From: Myotis daubentonii
Lineage: Eukaryota; Chordata; Mammalia; Chiroptera; Vespertilionidae
Direction of reading: 5' to 3'
DNA length: 64,000 nt
Assembly (NCBI RefSeq): GCF_963259705.1
Contig: NC_081861.1
Coordinates: 65,949,623-66,013,622 of the forward strand
The position numbers and the translations under genes are program-made. Shown in pieces: positions 11,882 through 22,634 of this stretch (its first letter is position 1; each line of letters begins with the position of its first letter). The notes under the pieces were generated by a model, which made no database searches, was not told the DNA's origin, and saw nothing but the letters and a program-made list of their open reading frames with translations.

Positions 11882-12103
11882 TTTTTTAATATATTTTTTA
11901 TTGATTTCAGAGATGAAGGGAGAGGGAGAGAGATAGAAACATCAATGATGAGAGAGAATCATTGATGGGTTGCCTCCTGCATGGCTCCTACTGGGGATAT
12001 AGCCCGCAACCTTGGCATGTGTCCATGACTGGAATCAAACTCAGGACCTTTTAGCCCATGGGCCAATGCTCTATTCACTGAGCCAAACCAGCTATGGCTT
12101 CGC
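11882..12103 (-). mobile_element. Ves SINE, antisense
   Basis: Reversed Ves: T-rich tail, TATTTTTTATTGATTTCAG, then the body to the reversed head AACCAGCTATGGC at about 12098. The enlarged (CTTT)n tail precedes it and a 10-bp target duplication encloses both. Confidence 0.92.
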
Positions 12104-12209
12104 TCTGATCTTTATTATTACCTTCCTTCTACTTACTGTGGGCTTTTCTTGTAGTTCTCTTTCTAATTGTTTAAGTTGTAGGGTTAGATAACTTATTAAA
12201 AGTTTTTCT

Positions 12210-12427
12210 CTTTTAAAAATATATTTTTATTGATTTCAGAGAGGAAAGGAGAGGGAGAGAGATAGAAAGATCAATGATGAGAGAGAAGCATTGATTGGCT
12301 TCCTCCTGCACACCCCCTACAGGGGATCTAGCCTGCAACCTGGGCATGTTCCATTGACCAGAATTGAATCCAGGACACTTCAGTCCACAGGCTGATGCTC
12401 TACCCACTGAGCAAAACTGGCTAGGGC
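12210..12427 (-). mobile_element. Ves SINE, antisense
   Basis: A full-length reversed Ves ends in AAACTGGCTAGGGC and is flanked by the 10-bp direct repeat AAGTTTTTCT (12200-12209 and 12428-12437). It is inserted into the L1-B ORF2 region. Confidence 0.95.
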
Positions 12428-12496
12428 AAGTTTTTCTTATCTTTTGATATAGGCCTGTAATGCTGTGAATTTCCCTCTCAGGACTGCTTGAAGCTT

Positions 12497-13406
12497 GAAA
12501 CAATAAATAAGTCTCAATTAGAAATACTGTATGACATAGCTGAAATAAAGAACACCCTGGAAGGGTTCAACAATAGGCTAGAAGAAGCTGAGGGCCGAAT
12601 CAGTAAATTAGAAGACTAGGTAGGAAAAAAACAAAACAAAACATACACAACACATTCAGAGCAGCAAATGGAAAAAGAGAAAAAAAATTAAAAAGTAGAA
12701 GGAGAGTCTAAGGGAGTTTTGGGACAACATGAAACATAACAACATTCTTATTATAGGGGTACTAGAAGATGCAGAATCTGAGAAAAGAAAAGAGAAGCTG
12801 TTTGAAGAAATACTGGCAGAAAATTTCCCTAACATGGTGAAGGGAAAAGTCACTCAAGTTCAGGAAATACAGAGAGATCCAATCAAGATGAACCCCCAAA
12901 GACCCACACCAAGCACATATTAATTATAATGGCAAAAATTAAAGTCAAAGAAAGTATCTTAAAGCTGCAAGACAGAGACAGAAATTTATCTATAGGGGAG
13001 CTCCCTTTAGACTATCAACTGACACTCAATACAAACACTTCAGGCCAGAAGGAAATGGCATGAAGTATACAAAGCAATGAAAACCTAGGGACTGAAACCA
13101 AGACAATTCTTTGCAGTAAGGCTATCATTCAAAATCAAAGGTGAAATAAAGAGCTTTACAGACAAAAAAAAGGTTATAGAGTTTATTACCACCAAGCCAG
13201 CACTGCAAGAAATGATAATGGGACTGTAGTAAGATGAAGAAATGAAGAGAAAGAAAAGAACACAGGCATAAAGAATAAGAATGGCAATAAATAAGTACCT
13301 ACCAATAATAATAACCTTAAATGCAAATGGCTTAAATTTTCCAATCAAAATAGAGGGGGCAGCTGAATGGATAAGAAAACATGACCCATTTTTTGCTATC
13401 TACAAG
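12497..13406 (+). pseudogene. Inverted L1 5' segment: ORF1 and start of ORF2
   Basis: The sense-strand sequence starts in the ORF1 coiled coil (EIKNTLEGFNNRLEEAEGR at about 12546-12602), passes the RNA-binding part (EEILAENFPNM at about 12804), and ends in the first 45 or so residues of the ORF2 endonuclease (LNANGLNFPIK, then EWIRKHDP). It is the inverted 5' half of L1-B and is broken by stops. Confidence 0.85.
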
Positions 13407-14557
13407 AACAATTCCTTTTCTATCACCTCATTTGTAGTGCTCACAGGGCCTAGCATATGCCACTGAAAACAATGACAGTTTGAACTAGCATTCTAATACT
13501 ACAGCTCCTCCCCTGGATTAAATGTGAGAGAGCAAGCAAAAACTCCCTTTTCCCCGTTTATCCCTGGGGAGGTTAAGAAAGTACAGTATCAATACTGACC
13601 CATCAATTGTAACAAAGGTACCACACTAATGCAAGATGTTAATAGGGGAAACTAGGGAGGAGGGGGGAGTGGCATGCAGGAGCTCTCTGCACTTTTTGTT
13701 TAATTATTTTTAGTAAACTTAAAACTGCTCTTTTTATTTTTATTTATTTTAGAAAGGGAGGAAGGATAAGAGAGAAAAAGATACAGAGAAAAGAGATAGA
13801 TCATCAGCTGTTTATGATTCATTGTTTTTATTTCAATTAACAAAGCTCTGATGAAAAATGACATGCCTTGGACTATGGCACAGAATTGAAAAGCTTTGTT
13901 TCCATTCTTGATCTTTTTCCAAATGATCTTAGTAACCTTGAACAAGAAACTTTTATTCTGTTTCTAACCTTCTGGGAAACACAAATGACATGTACTGCTA
14001 ATTAGTGTCTGCTTCATAGGTTTTCTGTCTGTCATGATCCTCAAAATAAAGTCTTAAGTAACTCGTATTCTTTCTATAGTTTTAGTTTTATTGTTTTTGT
14101 TCAGTATAAATAGGTCTTTATCTTATCCTAACTATGCTGGTGTCTCATTTATCTATTTTTCCCCATTTCTTCCCAAAATCAATTTGACTTATGTCATTAG
14201 TCTTAAGAGCCTGACAGGGGCTGCTGTGGTTTTATCTCACTTTGATCAAACTCCACAGTGGACCATTGTGAATTCACACAAAAGGTGCCATTGCTCTTGC
14301 TTAAACTTTTAAAAATGATTTGCTATCCTTCTATTAACCTAATAATAAAGAGGAAATGTACTTTTAAGACATGATCATCCCACAAGTTCTAGAGCATGAG
14401 TCATCTTTTATCTACAGGTGCTATGCAGGTTTCAGTTCTTCATATATAGTACTTGAGTGGTAAGACTGTGACACATTAAGTCACAAGCCCTATATGAAGA
14501 TGGTAGATAATAGTTCAAGCAGATTGTTTTCATGATTCTCAGTATTATTACATCTTA
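13407..14557. other. No gene seen; single-copy-looking DNA
   Basis: No recognisable element or coding signal. Frames at 13700-13945 (minus) and 14091-14312 (plus) lack domains and appear random. Confidence 0.55.
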
Positions 14558-15072
14558 TCTACACTAATAAAAGAGAAACATGGTAATTGGCGTACGACCG
14601 CTACCCTTTTCATTGGCTAATCAGCAAGATATGCAAATTAACTGTCAGCCAAGATGGCGGCCGGCAGCCAGGCAGCTTGAAACTAACATGAGGCTTCCTT
14701 GCCTCAGTGACGGAGGAAATCAACGTTCCCCGCCTTCGGCTGCAGGCCTCTGAGCCTGCAGTTTAAGAAACATTGTAACAAATACCGCCGGACTTCAGCC
14801 AGCAGATTGGCAACATTGTAAGCAAAGGCCAGAAACCTACTTTCAGCTGGAGACCTAAGAGCTGGAGCCAAGCCTCAAGGTAAAGCTGGCCCAGAATTAA
14901 AAAAAATAAAAAAGAAAAAATGGAGCGGTTGGGAACTTCAGTCACCCACAGCCTGAAAACAGCCCTCAGCCCCTCACCAAGACTGGCCAGGCACCCCAGT
15001 GGGGACCCCCACCCTGATCCAGGACACCCTTCAGGGCAAACCAGCCGACTCCACCCATGCACCAGGCCTCTA
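14558..15072 (+). mobile_element. Helitron array, unit 1
   Basis: It starts TCTACACTAATAAAAGAG and ends TGCACCAGGCCTCTA, where the expected final G of CTAG is absent. The next Helitron begins at the following base. The interior includes CAAGATGGCGGCCGGCAG and a purine-rich stretch near 14895-14925. No Rep/helicase coding. Confidence 0.85.
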
Positions 15073-15759
15073 CCCTATATAGTAAAAGGGTAATATGCCT
15101 CCCGGCACTGGGATCAGCGTGACAGGGGGCAGAGCCCAAACCCCCTGATCGCCCTGCGGCTCTGTGTGTGACAGGAGGCGGGGCCCCAACCCCCTGAGCA
15201 GCCCTGCTCTGTGCCTGAAGGGGGGAGCTCCCCAACACCCCCCCCCATGGGCCCTGCTCTGTGTGTGATGGGGTAGAGCCATAACCTCCCCATCGGCCCT
15301 GCTCTGTGGGTGATAGAGGGCGGTGCCCCAACCCCCTGATGGGCCCTGCTCTGTGTGTGACGGGGGCAGCACCCCAACCCCCTGATTGGCCCTGCTCTGT
15401 GTGTGACAGGGGGTGGCGCCACATCTCCCCATCGACCCTGCCTTGAGTGTGACAGGGGACAGTGCCCCAACCCCCCAACTGGCCCTACCCTGAGCGTGAC
15501 TGAGGGTGGCATCACAACCTCCCAATCTACCCTTCTCTGTGCATGACGGGGCAGCGACCCAACTCCCCAATCGGCCCTGCTCTGTGCCCGACCAGGGGCT
15601 GCACCTAGGGATTGGGCCTGCCCTCTGCCACCCAGGAGCAGGCCTAAGCCAGCAGGTCGTTATCTCCCGAGGGGTCCCAGACTGCGAGAGGGCATAGGCC
15701 GGGCTGAGGGACACCCCCTCCCCCCCGAGTGTACAAATTTTTGTGCACCGGGCCTCTAG
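15073..15759 (+). mobile_element. Helitron array, unit 2, with internal minisatellite
   Basis: It starts CCCTATATAGTAAAAGGG (a TCCTATATA-type end with the first base changed) and ends GTGCACCGGGCCTCTAG. Most of its length (about 15110-15600) is a GC-rich tandem repeat of 45-47 bp. The long minus-strand open frames here (up to 214 residues) are a by-product of that repeat and are not treated as genes. Confidence 0.85.
15110..15600. repeat. GC-rich 45-47 bp minisatellite inside Helitron unit 2
   Basis: The recurring block GCCCTGCTCTGTGTGTGA is spaced at 45, 47 and 46 bp where measured (starts 15251, 15296, 15343, 15389). About ten diverged copies are visible. Confidence 0.88.
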
Positions 15760-16670
15760 TCTACTCTAATAAAAGACAAACATGCAAATTGACCATACCT
15801 TCGCTATGCCTTAAGGCAAGCCCACCAACCAATCAGAGCGACTATATGCAAATTAACCCAACCAAGATTGTGGCCAGCAGCCACAGAGCTGGAGCAAGCA
15901 GGAGGCTTGGTTACTCGAGTGCTGGAGGAAGCCAGGCTTCCCCCCTGCTGCGGCCAGCTCTGAGCTCCACTGAAGGCAACAAAGTTTCAATTATAGAAGA
16001 TAAATAAAGCCCAGATACCTGCTTTCAGCTGGCCGTGGCCACAGAGCTGGAGCGAGCAGGAGGCTTGGTTGCTCCAGTGATTGAGGAAGCCAAGCTTCCC
16101 CCCTGCCATGGCCAGCTCTGACCTCCATTGAAGGCAACAAAGTTTCAATTATAGAAGGTAAATAAATCCCAGAATAAAAAAAGAAAAAAGAAAAAAAAAA
16201 TAGAGGCTGAGAGCTTCTGTCTCCGGGGGGCTTGGCCAGCCTGGAAACGGCCCTCAGCCCCTCACCCAGACTGGCCAGGCTCCACCCTAAAGGGGGTGTG
16301 GCCAGCCTGAAAATAGCCATCATCCCCTCACCCAGGCTGGCCAAACCTCCATGGAGTGAGGGTCCCCACTGGGGGGGGGCGTTTGACCAGCCTGCAAACA
16401 GCCATCTGCCCTCACCCAGGCTGGCCAGGCACCCTAGTGGGGACCCCCACCCTGAAGGGGGTGTGACCAGCTGCAAAGAGCCATCAGCCCCTCACCCAGG
16501 CTGGCCAGGCACCCCAGTGGGGACCCCCACCCTAAAGGGGGTGTGACCAGCTGCAAACAGCCATAAGTCCCTCAACCAGACTGGCCAGACACCCCAGCGG
16601 GACCCCCACCATGATCTGGGACACCATTCAGCGCAAACCAGCCAGCCCCCACCTGTGCACCAGGCCTCTA
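15760..16670 (+). mobile_element. Helitron array, unit 3 (first half of composite)
   Basis: It starts TCTACTCTAATAAAAGAC immediately after the CTAG of unit 2 and ends TGCACCAGGCCTCTA, again without the final G. The interior contains two related blocks with CAAAGTTTCAATTATAGAAG (about 15977 and 16137) and several copies of a CTCACCCAGGCTGGCCAGGC motif. It is the same kind of unit as 29963-30586. Confidence 0.85.
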
Positions 16671-17145
16671 TCCTATATAATAAAAGGGTAATATGTAAAC
16701 TGACCCTAACAGCAGAAAGATTGGGAATGACTGGTCATTATGACACACACTCACCACCAGGGGGCAGACATTCAATGCAGCAGCTGCCCGCTGGTGGTCA
16801 GTGTGCTCCCACAAGGGGAGCTCTGCTCAGCCACAAGCCAGGCTGATGGCTGCCAGTACAGCGATGGTGGTGGTGGGAGCCTCTCCCGCCTCCTCAGCAG
16901 TGCTAAGGATGTCTGACTGCAGCTTAGGCCTGCTCCCCGCTGTCAAGTGGACATCCCCCAAGGGCTCCCAGGCTGCCAGAGGGATGACTGATTGCCAGCT
17001 TAGGCCCAATCCCCTGGGGAGCAGGCCTAAGCCAGCAGGTGGTCACCCAGGAGGGGTCCCAGACTGCGAGAGGGCACAGGCCAGGCTGAGGGGATCGCCC
17101 CCTCCCCCACCTGAGTGCACAAATTTTTATGCACCGGGCCTCTCG
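16671..17145 (+). mobile_element. Helitron array, unit 4 (second half of composite)
   Basis: It starts TCCTATATAATAAAAGGG and ends TGCACCGGGCCTCTCG (CTAG mutated to CTCG) after the weak hairpin GTGCACAAATTTTTATGCAC. The interior has the family's paired CACCAGGGGGCAG / CTGGTGGTCAGTG blocks (16756 and 16790), which are inverted repeats of each other. It is closely similar to 30587-31055 and the reverse of 41418-41885. Confidence 0.9.
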
Positions 17146-17293
17146 TTTTTTCATAAGAAGTAGATAATGCAATTTTTAAATTTAAAGTCATAATTTTTGG
17201 AATGTTTACAATTAATTTTACAAATATTTGTTTCAAGACATGCCTGTGAGCCAGATTCAGGCCACGAATTAATTAGAAATTTTAGTCTCTCAT

Positions 17294-17848
17294 ATGAAAA
17301 CATGCTCAAAGTCACTAATCATCCGAGAGATGCAAATCAAAACAGCAATGAGGTACTATCTCACACCTGTCAGACTGGCTATCATCAACAAATCAACAAA
17401 CGACAAGTGCTGGAGAGGATGTGGAGAAAAAGGAACACTTGTGCACTGCTGGTGGGAATGCAGACTGGTGCAGCCACTATGGAAGACAGTATGGAGTTTC
17501 CTTAAAAAACTGAAAATGGAACTCCCATTTGACCCTGTGATCCCACTTCTAGGAATATATCCCAAGAAACCAGAAACACCAATCAGAAAGGATATATGCA
17601 CCCCTATGTTCATAGCAGCACAATTCACCATAGCTAAGATCTGGAAACAGCCTAAGTGCCCATCAGTAGATGAATGGATTAGAAAACCGTGGTACATCTA
17701 CACGATGGAATACTATGCTGCTGTAAAAAGGAAGGAACTCTTACCATTTGCAACGTCATGGATGGAACTGGAGAGCATTATGCTAAGTGAAATAAGCCAG
17801 TCAATAAAGGAAAAATACCACATGATCTCACTCATTCATGGACAATAG
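17294..17848 (+). pseudogene. L1 ORF2 C-terminal 184 residues, open
   Basis: An uninterrupted frame for the C-terminal end of L1 ORF2, left by 5' truncation of the insertion. It shows the cysteine motif with [18 protein letters not shown] (about residues 45-62), [34 protein letters not shown] and MEYYAAV, then a natural stop. It lacks endonuclease and reverse transcriptase, so it encodes no working enzyme. Absence of stops marks it as the youngest L1 in the window. Confidence 0.9.
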
Positions 17849-18138
17849 AGACCATTATAAACTTTTGAACAATAATAGATACAGAGGCAGAGCTGCCTCA
17901 AACAGATTGTCAAACTGCAGCGGGAAGGCCGGGGAGGGTTGGGGGGCAGGAGGTAGGGGGGTAAGAGATCAACTAAAGGACTTCTATGCATGCATATAAG
18001 CATAACCAATGGACATAAGACACTGGGTGATAGGGGAGGCTAGGGGACTGTCTAGGGCGGGGGGATAAAATGGAAAAAAAATGCATTTAATAAACTCGCT
18101 TTCACTTGCAGAAAAAAAACAAACAAACAAAAAACAAA

Positions 18139-18350
18139 ATAAAAATGTTTTTATTGATATTTAGAGAGAGAGAGGAAGGGCGTGGGAAAGATAGAAACAT
18201 CAATGAGAAATAATAACATCGATTGGCTGCTCCTGCATGCCCCCTGTGGGGGATCAAGCCCACAATCCTTGCATATGCCATGACTGGGAATAGAACTGGT
18301 GACCTCCTGGTGTGTGGGCTGATGCTCAACCCCTGAGGCACATCAGCCAG
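18139..18350 (-). mobile_element. Ves SINE, antisense
   Basis: Reversed Ves body (TTTTTATTGATATTTAGAGAG to the head CATCAGCCAG), fairly diverged, abutting the internal A-rich tail of the L1 at 18111-18138. No separate target duplication was found, so it may have been part of the transduced DNA or a later insertion into the A tail. Confidence 0.82.
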
Positions 18351-18384
18351 ACACAGAATATTTTCATCACTGCAAAAGTTTCTG

Positions 18385-18499
18385 TTGTACAACTGTGATC
18401 TAGCTATAGCATGACTTTGGTGTCAAACAGATTTGGATTTGAATTCTGACATAGCCACTTACTAACATTAAGGTTTGGGGAAAGTTAATGAATTTCTTA
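18385..18499 (+). mobile_element. MIR fragment, sense
   Basis: A core-SINE pattern: CTTTGGTGTCAAACAGATTTGGATTTGAAT-type segment, then CACTTACTAAC and a degenerate line ending at TTTCTTAG, where a hAT terminus begins. Confidence 0.65.
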
Positions 18500-19035
18500 G
18501 GGCGGGGGTGGGCAACCCCTGGCACGCGTGCCAAACATGACACACCTTTAATTTTTGCTGGCATGCGAAACCTTCTCTTATAATTTTCCATTTACAATTT
18601 TTTTCTTAATATCGACTTTTTTATTTTTCAGATAAATTCAGTGTAGGTGCATCTTAGATAAATAATTTTACATAACAAGTTATCTTAAAGACCATAGACA
18701 TGGGTTGATGAGAAAGGGGAAGAGCAATTTCTATGCCTCTGCTTTAACTCTCCCTGCCTTCCTAGATCCGACCAGTGTTTTGGTTTCATCCACATACGCT
18801 TGTAAATCTTTGCTCTCAGTGATGAATTTTGTTAAGTCTCGTAATAGGAGTTGCCTAACGGATGAAAGTAGTAGCTCATGCATATCTCTGAAGGTCACGA
18901 AATATAAACCTGATGTAAAATCTCTTGTCATCAGTGATGCAGCAGCAAAAGTCCCACTGATAATATCAAACAGAGTCATAAAGTTTTCTGTCAGACTATC
19001 AGTGTACATGTATACATTAAAAAATAAATGTATAA
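18500..19035 (+). mobile_element. hAT element fragment
   Basis: The start GGGTGGGCAACCCCTGGCACG resembles a hAT terminus. The interior codes for a hAT transposase C-terminus (18741-18954). The matching right terminal repeat is missing, so the 3' boundary is uncertain. Confidence 0.6.
18741..18954 (+). pseudogene. hAT transposase C-terminal dimerisation domain remnant
   Basis: Within the open frame at 18705-19118, the block VLVSSTYACKSLLSVMNFVK, then SRNRSCLTDES and KYKPDVKSLV, matches the pattern of the hAT C-terminal dimerisation region (STY-C-S-MN-K-R-LTDE...YKPD). The catalytic and BED zinc-finger parts are absent, so this is an internally deleted element. The minus-strand frame over the same bases is a shadow. 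Confidence 0.72.
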
Positions 19036-19255
19036 AAAGAAAAAGAAATTTTAGTCTCTTTTTAGAATATTTTCTTCAACTTAAAACACATATTTTCCCC
19101 ACTGAAGTAGAAGTATAATTGAGACCTGTGTAGTCACACAAATTACCCAGACAAATTTATATAGGAATGAAGACTAATTTGTCTATGTTACCATATTTTT
19201 GTCTTTAGAAATTTTAGCATATAATAAAAAGAATATGAATTAAACAATACTGGAA

Positions 19256-19853
19256 TCCTATGTAATAATGAGGTAATATGCAAATTGACCATCATGCCCT
19301 CGCATAAGATGGCTGGCTGCATGTGGGCACAAGATTGCCGCCACAATGGCCAGCAGGGGAGGGCAGTTGTGGGTGATCGGGCCAGAAGGGGAAGGAGGGA
19401 AATTGGGGGCTACCAGGCCTGCAGGGGAGGGCAGTTGGGGGGGCCAGGCCAGAAGGGGAGGGAAGTTGTGGGCAACCATGCCAGCAGGGGAGGGAAGTTA
19501 GGGGTGACTGGGCTGGCAGGGGAAGGCAGTTGGGGGCAACCAGGCTGGCAGGGGAGGGCAGTTGAGAGCAATCGTGCTGTCAGGGGAGCAGTTACGAGTC
19601 AATCAGGCCGTCAGGGGAGTGGTTAAGGGGTTATTAGGCTGGCAGGGGAGTGCTTAGGGGGAAATCAGGCAGGCAGGCAGGTGAGCGGTTGGGAGCCAGC
19701 AGTCCTGGATTGTGAGAGGGATGTCTGACTTCTAGTTTAGGCCCGATCCCACAGGGACATCCCCCGAGGGGTCCCAGATTGGAGACGGTGCAGTCTGGCC
19801 TGAGGGACACTTCCCCCTCCCCAGTGCACGAATTTCATGCACCGGGCCTCTAG
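19256..19853 (+). mobile_element. HeliBat-type Helitron with internal minisatellite
   Basis: It starts TCCTATGTAATAATGAGG and ends GTGCACGAATTTCATGCACC then GGGCCTCTAG, followed by T. Most of the middle is a tandem repeat of about 31 bp. No transposase coding. Confidence 0.9.
19335..19690 (+). repeat. About 31-bp G-rich minisatellite in a Helitron
   Basis: About eleven diverged copies of a unit built on GGCAGGGGAGGGCAGTTGGG followed by a variable (C/T)AACCAGG end. The same unit type occurs in the Helitron at 43792-44192, so it was part of a mobile family, not a local expansion. Confidence 0.85.
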
Positions 19854-19929
19854 TTTTTACCTAAATATCTAACAGAAATTACATTCTCATAATAAAATAC
19901 AATTGGTACATGCTGTATAAAAATAGAAG

Positions 19930-20440
19930 CAAAAAAAATTCCCCACACTGAACTTTTAGTTTCTCTCACCAGAAATATCCATTATCAAGTCTCTTACAAA
20001 TCCTTTCAGAAATTTCCCTTTAAATAGATTCTAACAATGCATTCTGCTCTGAAACTTGCTTGTTTTTTTTCAATGGCAACAGGTATTGGACATCTTCCAT
20101 ATCATGAAATATACTTTTGCTTCATTCATTTCAATTGTGTCCCTATATCATCAATGTGCTAAATCCGTCTTCTTCTTAATGATGGACATTAATTTTTGCC
20201 ATTTTTTAACAATTATAAATACAGAGGTGTTATGATAAAGATCTTTTAATGTGTATGTTTGCAAGTATTTGCTTGCATATATATATATATATGTAAATTT
20301 CTTACAGAGGGAAAATATGTATTTAAAAAAAAATGCTTGTTGCCAGATTGCACTCCAAAATAGGTTACACAAATTTACATTCCTGGAAGCATCAGATGAG
20401 TGGTACGTCTTCACACTCTCCCCAATGCTGCAGGGTAATC
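19930..20440 (-). mobile_element. Old L1M fragment, antisense
   Basis: The phrase pattern of a reversed L1M 3' region is visible: TTGCCAGATTGCACTCCAAAATAGG with ACAAATTTACATTCCTGG near 20340-20390. It is diverged and the boundaries are approximate. Confidence 0.5.
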
Positions 20441-22540
20441 TACTGCCACGAACATTCAGTATGCCAGGTGCATCTATTGGTATGTTTTATGTAAGAAATG
20501 AAGAGAAATGTGTAATCTGGTGAGTTGTTCAAACGAAATTAGTTAAAATAGCTTCAGTTATTTTTGTCTTCCTTATGGCGTTGTGTCATGTGTTGAAAGT
20601 TTCCCCCTGCTCGTATTACTTAAAAATGAAATCTTGCTTTCTAAAATATGTTTTAAAGCTATTTTAAAATATCTGTAATGAAGTAAATTTCAAATGAACT
20701 TTGAGTCAAGTAGAATAATCTTTGATAATTTCAATGGAAGAAGTCACACATATAAAGCTTCAGACTTGTAGATATCCTAATTCAGTGCTTTTTGAATAAA
20801 ATTAAAGGTCAAGTGGGAAATTGTAGGAATATTTTCTCAAAAAATAACAAAATATATGTGATTGTAAATATGTTCTAACAACACTATAATAAAATAAGCA
20901 AAGGGCAATTTCCATAAGAAGAAATATAGCTGACAATAAACATAAGAAAATATGTTGATTCAAATTTACACCTTTTAAATATGAAAATAATTGCTATTGC
21001 TCAGTGCTAGTGAAGATGTAGTGAGATGATACCATAAATTGTTATAGCATTTTCAGTGTCCACATTTAACCTTAATCTACCCAGGTCCCCAAAGCCAACT
21101 AGAATAAGCAAATTCACATTAGCATCGTGACTCAAATTATCTTGCATTTGGGTTCTTACCTATCCAGATTGATGCTGCATGATCTGCCCCTCCTAGGAAA
21201 GCATTCCTGAGAGTTCCCAGGCATTGTTTCTTATGTGCTCCCAAATGAGAACACATACTCTGCATACTCCTTTTCTAGCAGATTTCCATTGGAAATCTAC
21301 CATAACCATCCAGCATTCAATGTACAAAGTAAGCAACCACCATTTTCAAAGGATTCTCTGCAATAGGGAGTGCTGCATTCACATTCAAGAAACAGACCTC
21401 AGAATCCAGGAAACATCAAGATTATTGAATTTAGTTAACTATTAGGAAATCATCCAGTACTATGAATCCGCTCCTCCTGCCATTATCCCACTTTAAGATA
21501 AAGAGATAAGGTTGAAAAGGGATTGCCACAAAAAACTGAAGTTTATGTTAGATTATAAAGAAGTACATTTGATGGTTCTATTTTGGTTTTATATACATAT
21601 ATCTAACTGTAATGTTTAAACCAGTGTATAATTTTGCTGCTGTTAGCAATAAATTCATAAATAACTATGTTCAGGTTAAAAAAAATCAATTTTAGGTAAA
21701 AATCTACAGCAGTAGTATTTAAAGCCCATATCACCTTCGTACAGGACTATCAGAGGAAGGACTTCTCAGCATAATTTCAACAAAACTATTAAGGTAATTA
21801 TTGGGGGAGATAGCGAGGAAGTCAAAGATACCATTTAATATGTGCAAATGCCCACAGTAAATAATCGGATATATAAAAATACACTTAGAGATTAAATTCA
21901 AGGGCTTTCTAAGGTTTTATGTTTGATTGATTTGTTAGTTGTTTTTTTAAACTAATATCTCTTCGGTCTTGTAATATTATAGTAACTAATGAAGTTAATA
22001 TTTTCATCAGTGAGCTTAAAATTAAATGTGTACTTAAGAAATGGCATTGGCTTTGAAAATGACTGATTCAATAATTACCAGGTCTGAGAAAAATGACTCT
22101 AATTTTCAATGATATATCTCCCTTATCCTCTTATTTTGGCCAAATCTGTTTGAACATACAATAAAATCTATTTTTTATCACTATCACTATAAGACTATCT
22201 AAATTATTATATTCTTAAGCATTTTCTTATCTATATCTGTTATCAGATTGAACTATCCTTGAAGAAGATTATGCAAAGGAAAAAATAACCCTTAAAAGTA
22301 ATTATTTTTGTAGACAAAATGCAAACTACATTAGAAGATTATATAAAATAGAATACTTTTGGAATTTTCTCAAGATTAAATAGAATGCATCCTTGACAAG
22401 GCATCTGCTCTCAGAGTCAGCTATTCTTCCACTTCTAGGGATTTTTTTTTCCCCCAAGGAAAAGGTCTAATGATGTGGGAGAAATACTGACCATGTGGTA
22501 TAATAGTTACAAAATACAATATACATGCATTATAAGTCTA
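20441..22540. other. No gene seen; AT-rich single-copy-looking DNA
   Basis: No recognisable transposon, RNA gene or coding frame. The frame at 21224-21445 has no domain and no supporting context. Confidence 0.55.
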
Positions 22541-22634
22541 TATATGTATATATACATATATATATGTGTATATATATACATATATATATGTATATATACA
22601 TATACATATATATATATGTATATATATATATATA
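22541..22634 (+). repeat. (TA/TATG)n low-complexity palindromic repeat
   Basis: Alternating TATATATG and TATACATA blocks form a 94-bp self-complementary AT repeat. The open frame across it (22475-22657) encodes only Tyr/Ile runs and is not a gene. Confidence 0.95.

Larger units (their letters stand above)
17291..19043 (+). mobile_element. Young L1 3' end with putative 3'-transduced segment
   Basis: The 16-bp direct repeat AGAAATTTTAGTCTCT lies at 17275-17290 and 19044-19059. The left copy abuts the exact base where L1 homology starts (CATATGAAAACATGC). The right copy follows an A-rich run (19034-19043) and an AATAAA at 19023. The interval holds the L1 3' end (to about 18115), an internal A-rich tail, an antisense Ves, a MIR and a hAT fragment. 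The simplest reading is an L1 that transcribed past its own poly(A) signal. Confidence 0.65.

Noticed and set aside
15070..15714. 214-residue minus-strand open frame with repeated motifs
   Set aside because: It follows the 45-47 bp tandem repeat of a Helitron, in competition with other frames of the same array. Composition is biased and no domain is seen.
18731..19009. Minus-strand 92-residue frame
   Set aside because: It is the complement of the sense-strand hAT transposase C-terminus, which has the recognisable motif order.
19335..19690. Possible CRISPR-like array because of regular ~31-bp units
   Set aside because: Adjacent units with no unique spacers, in a mammalian Helitron. This is a minisatellite.
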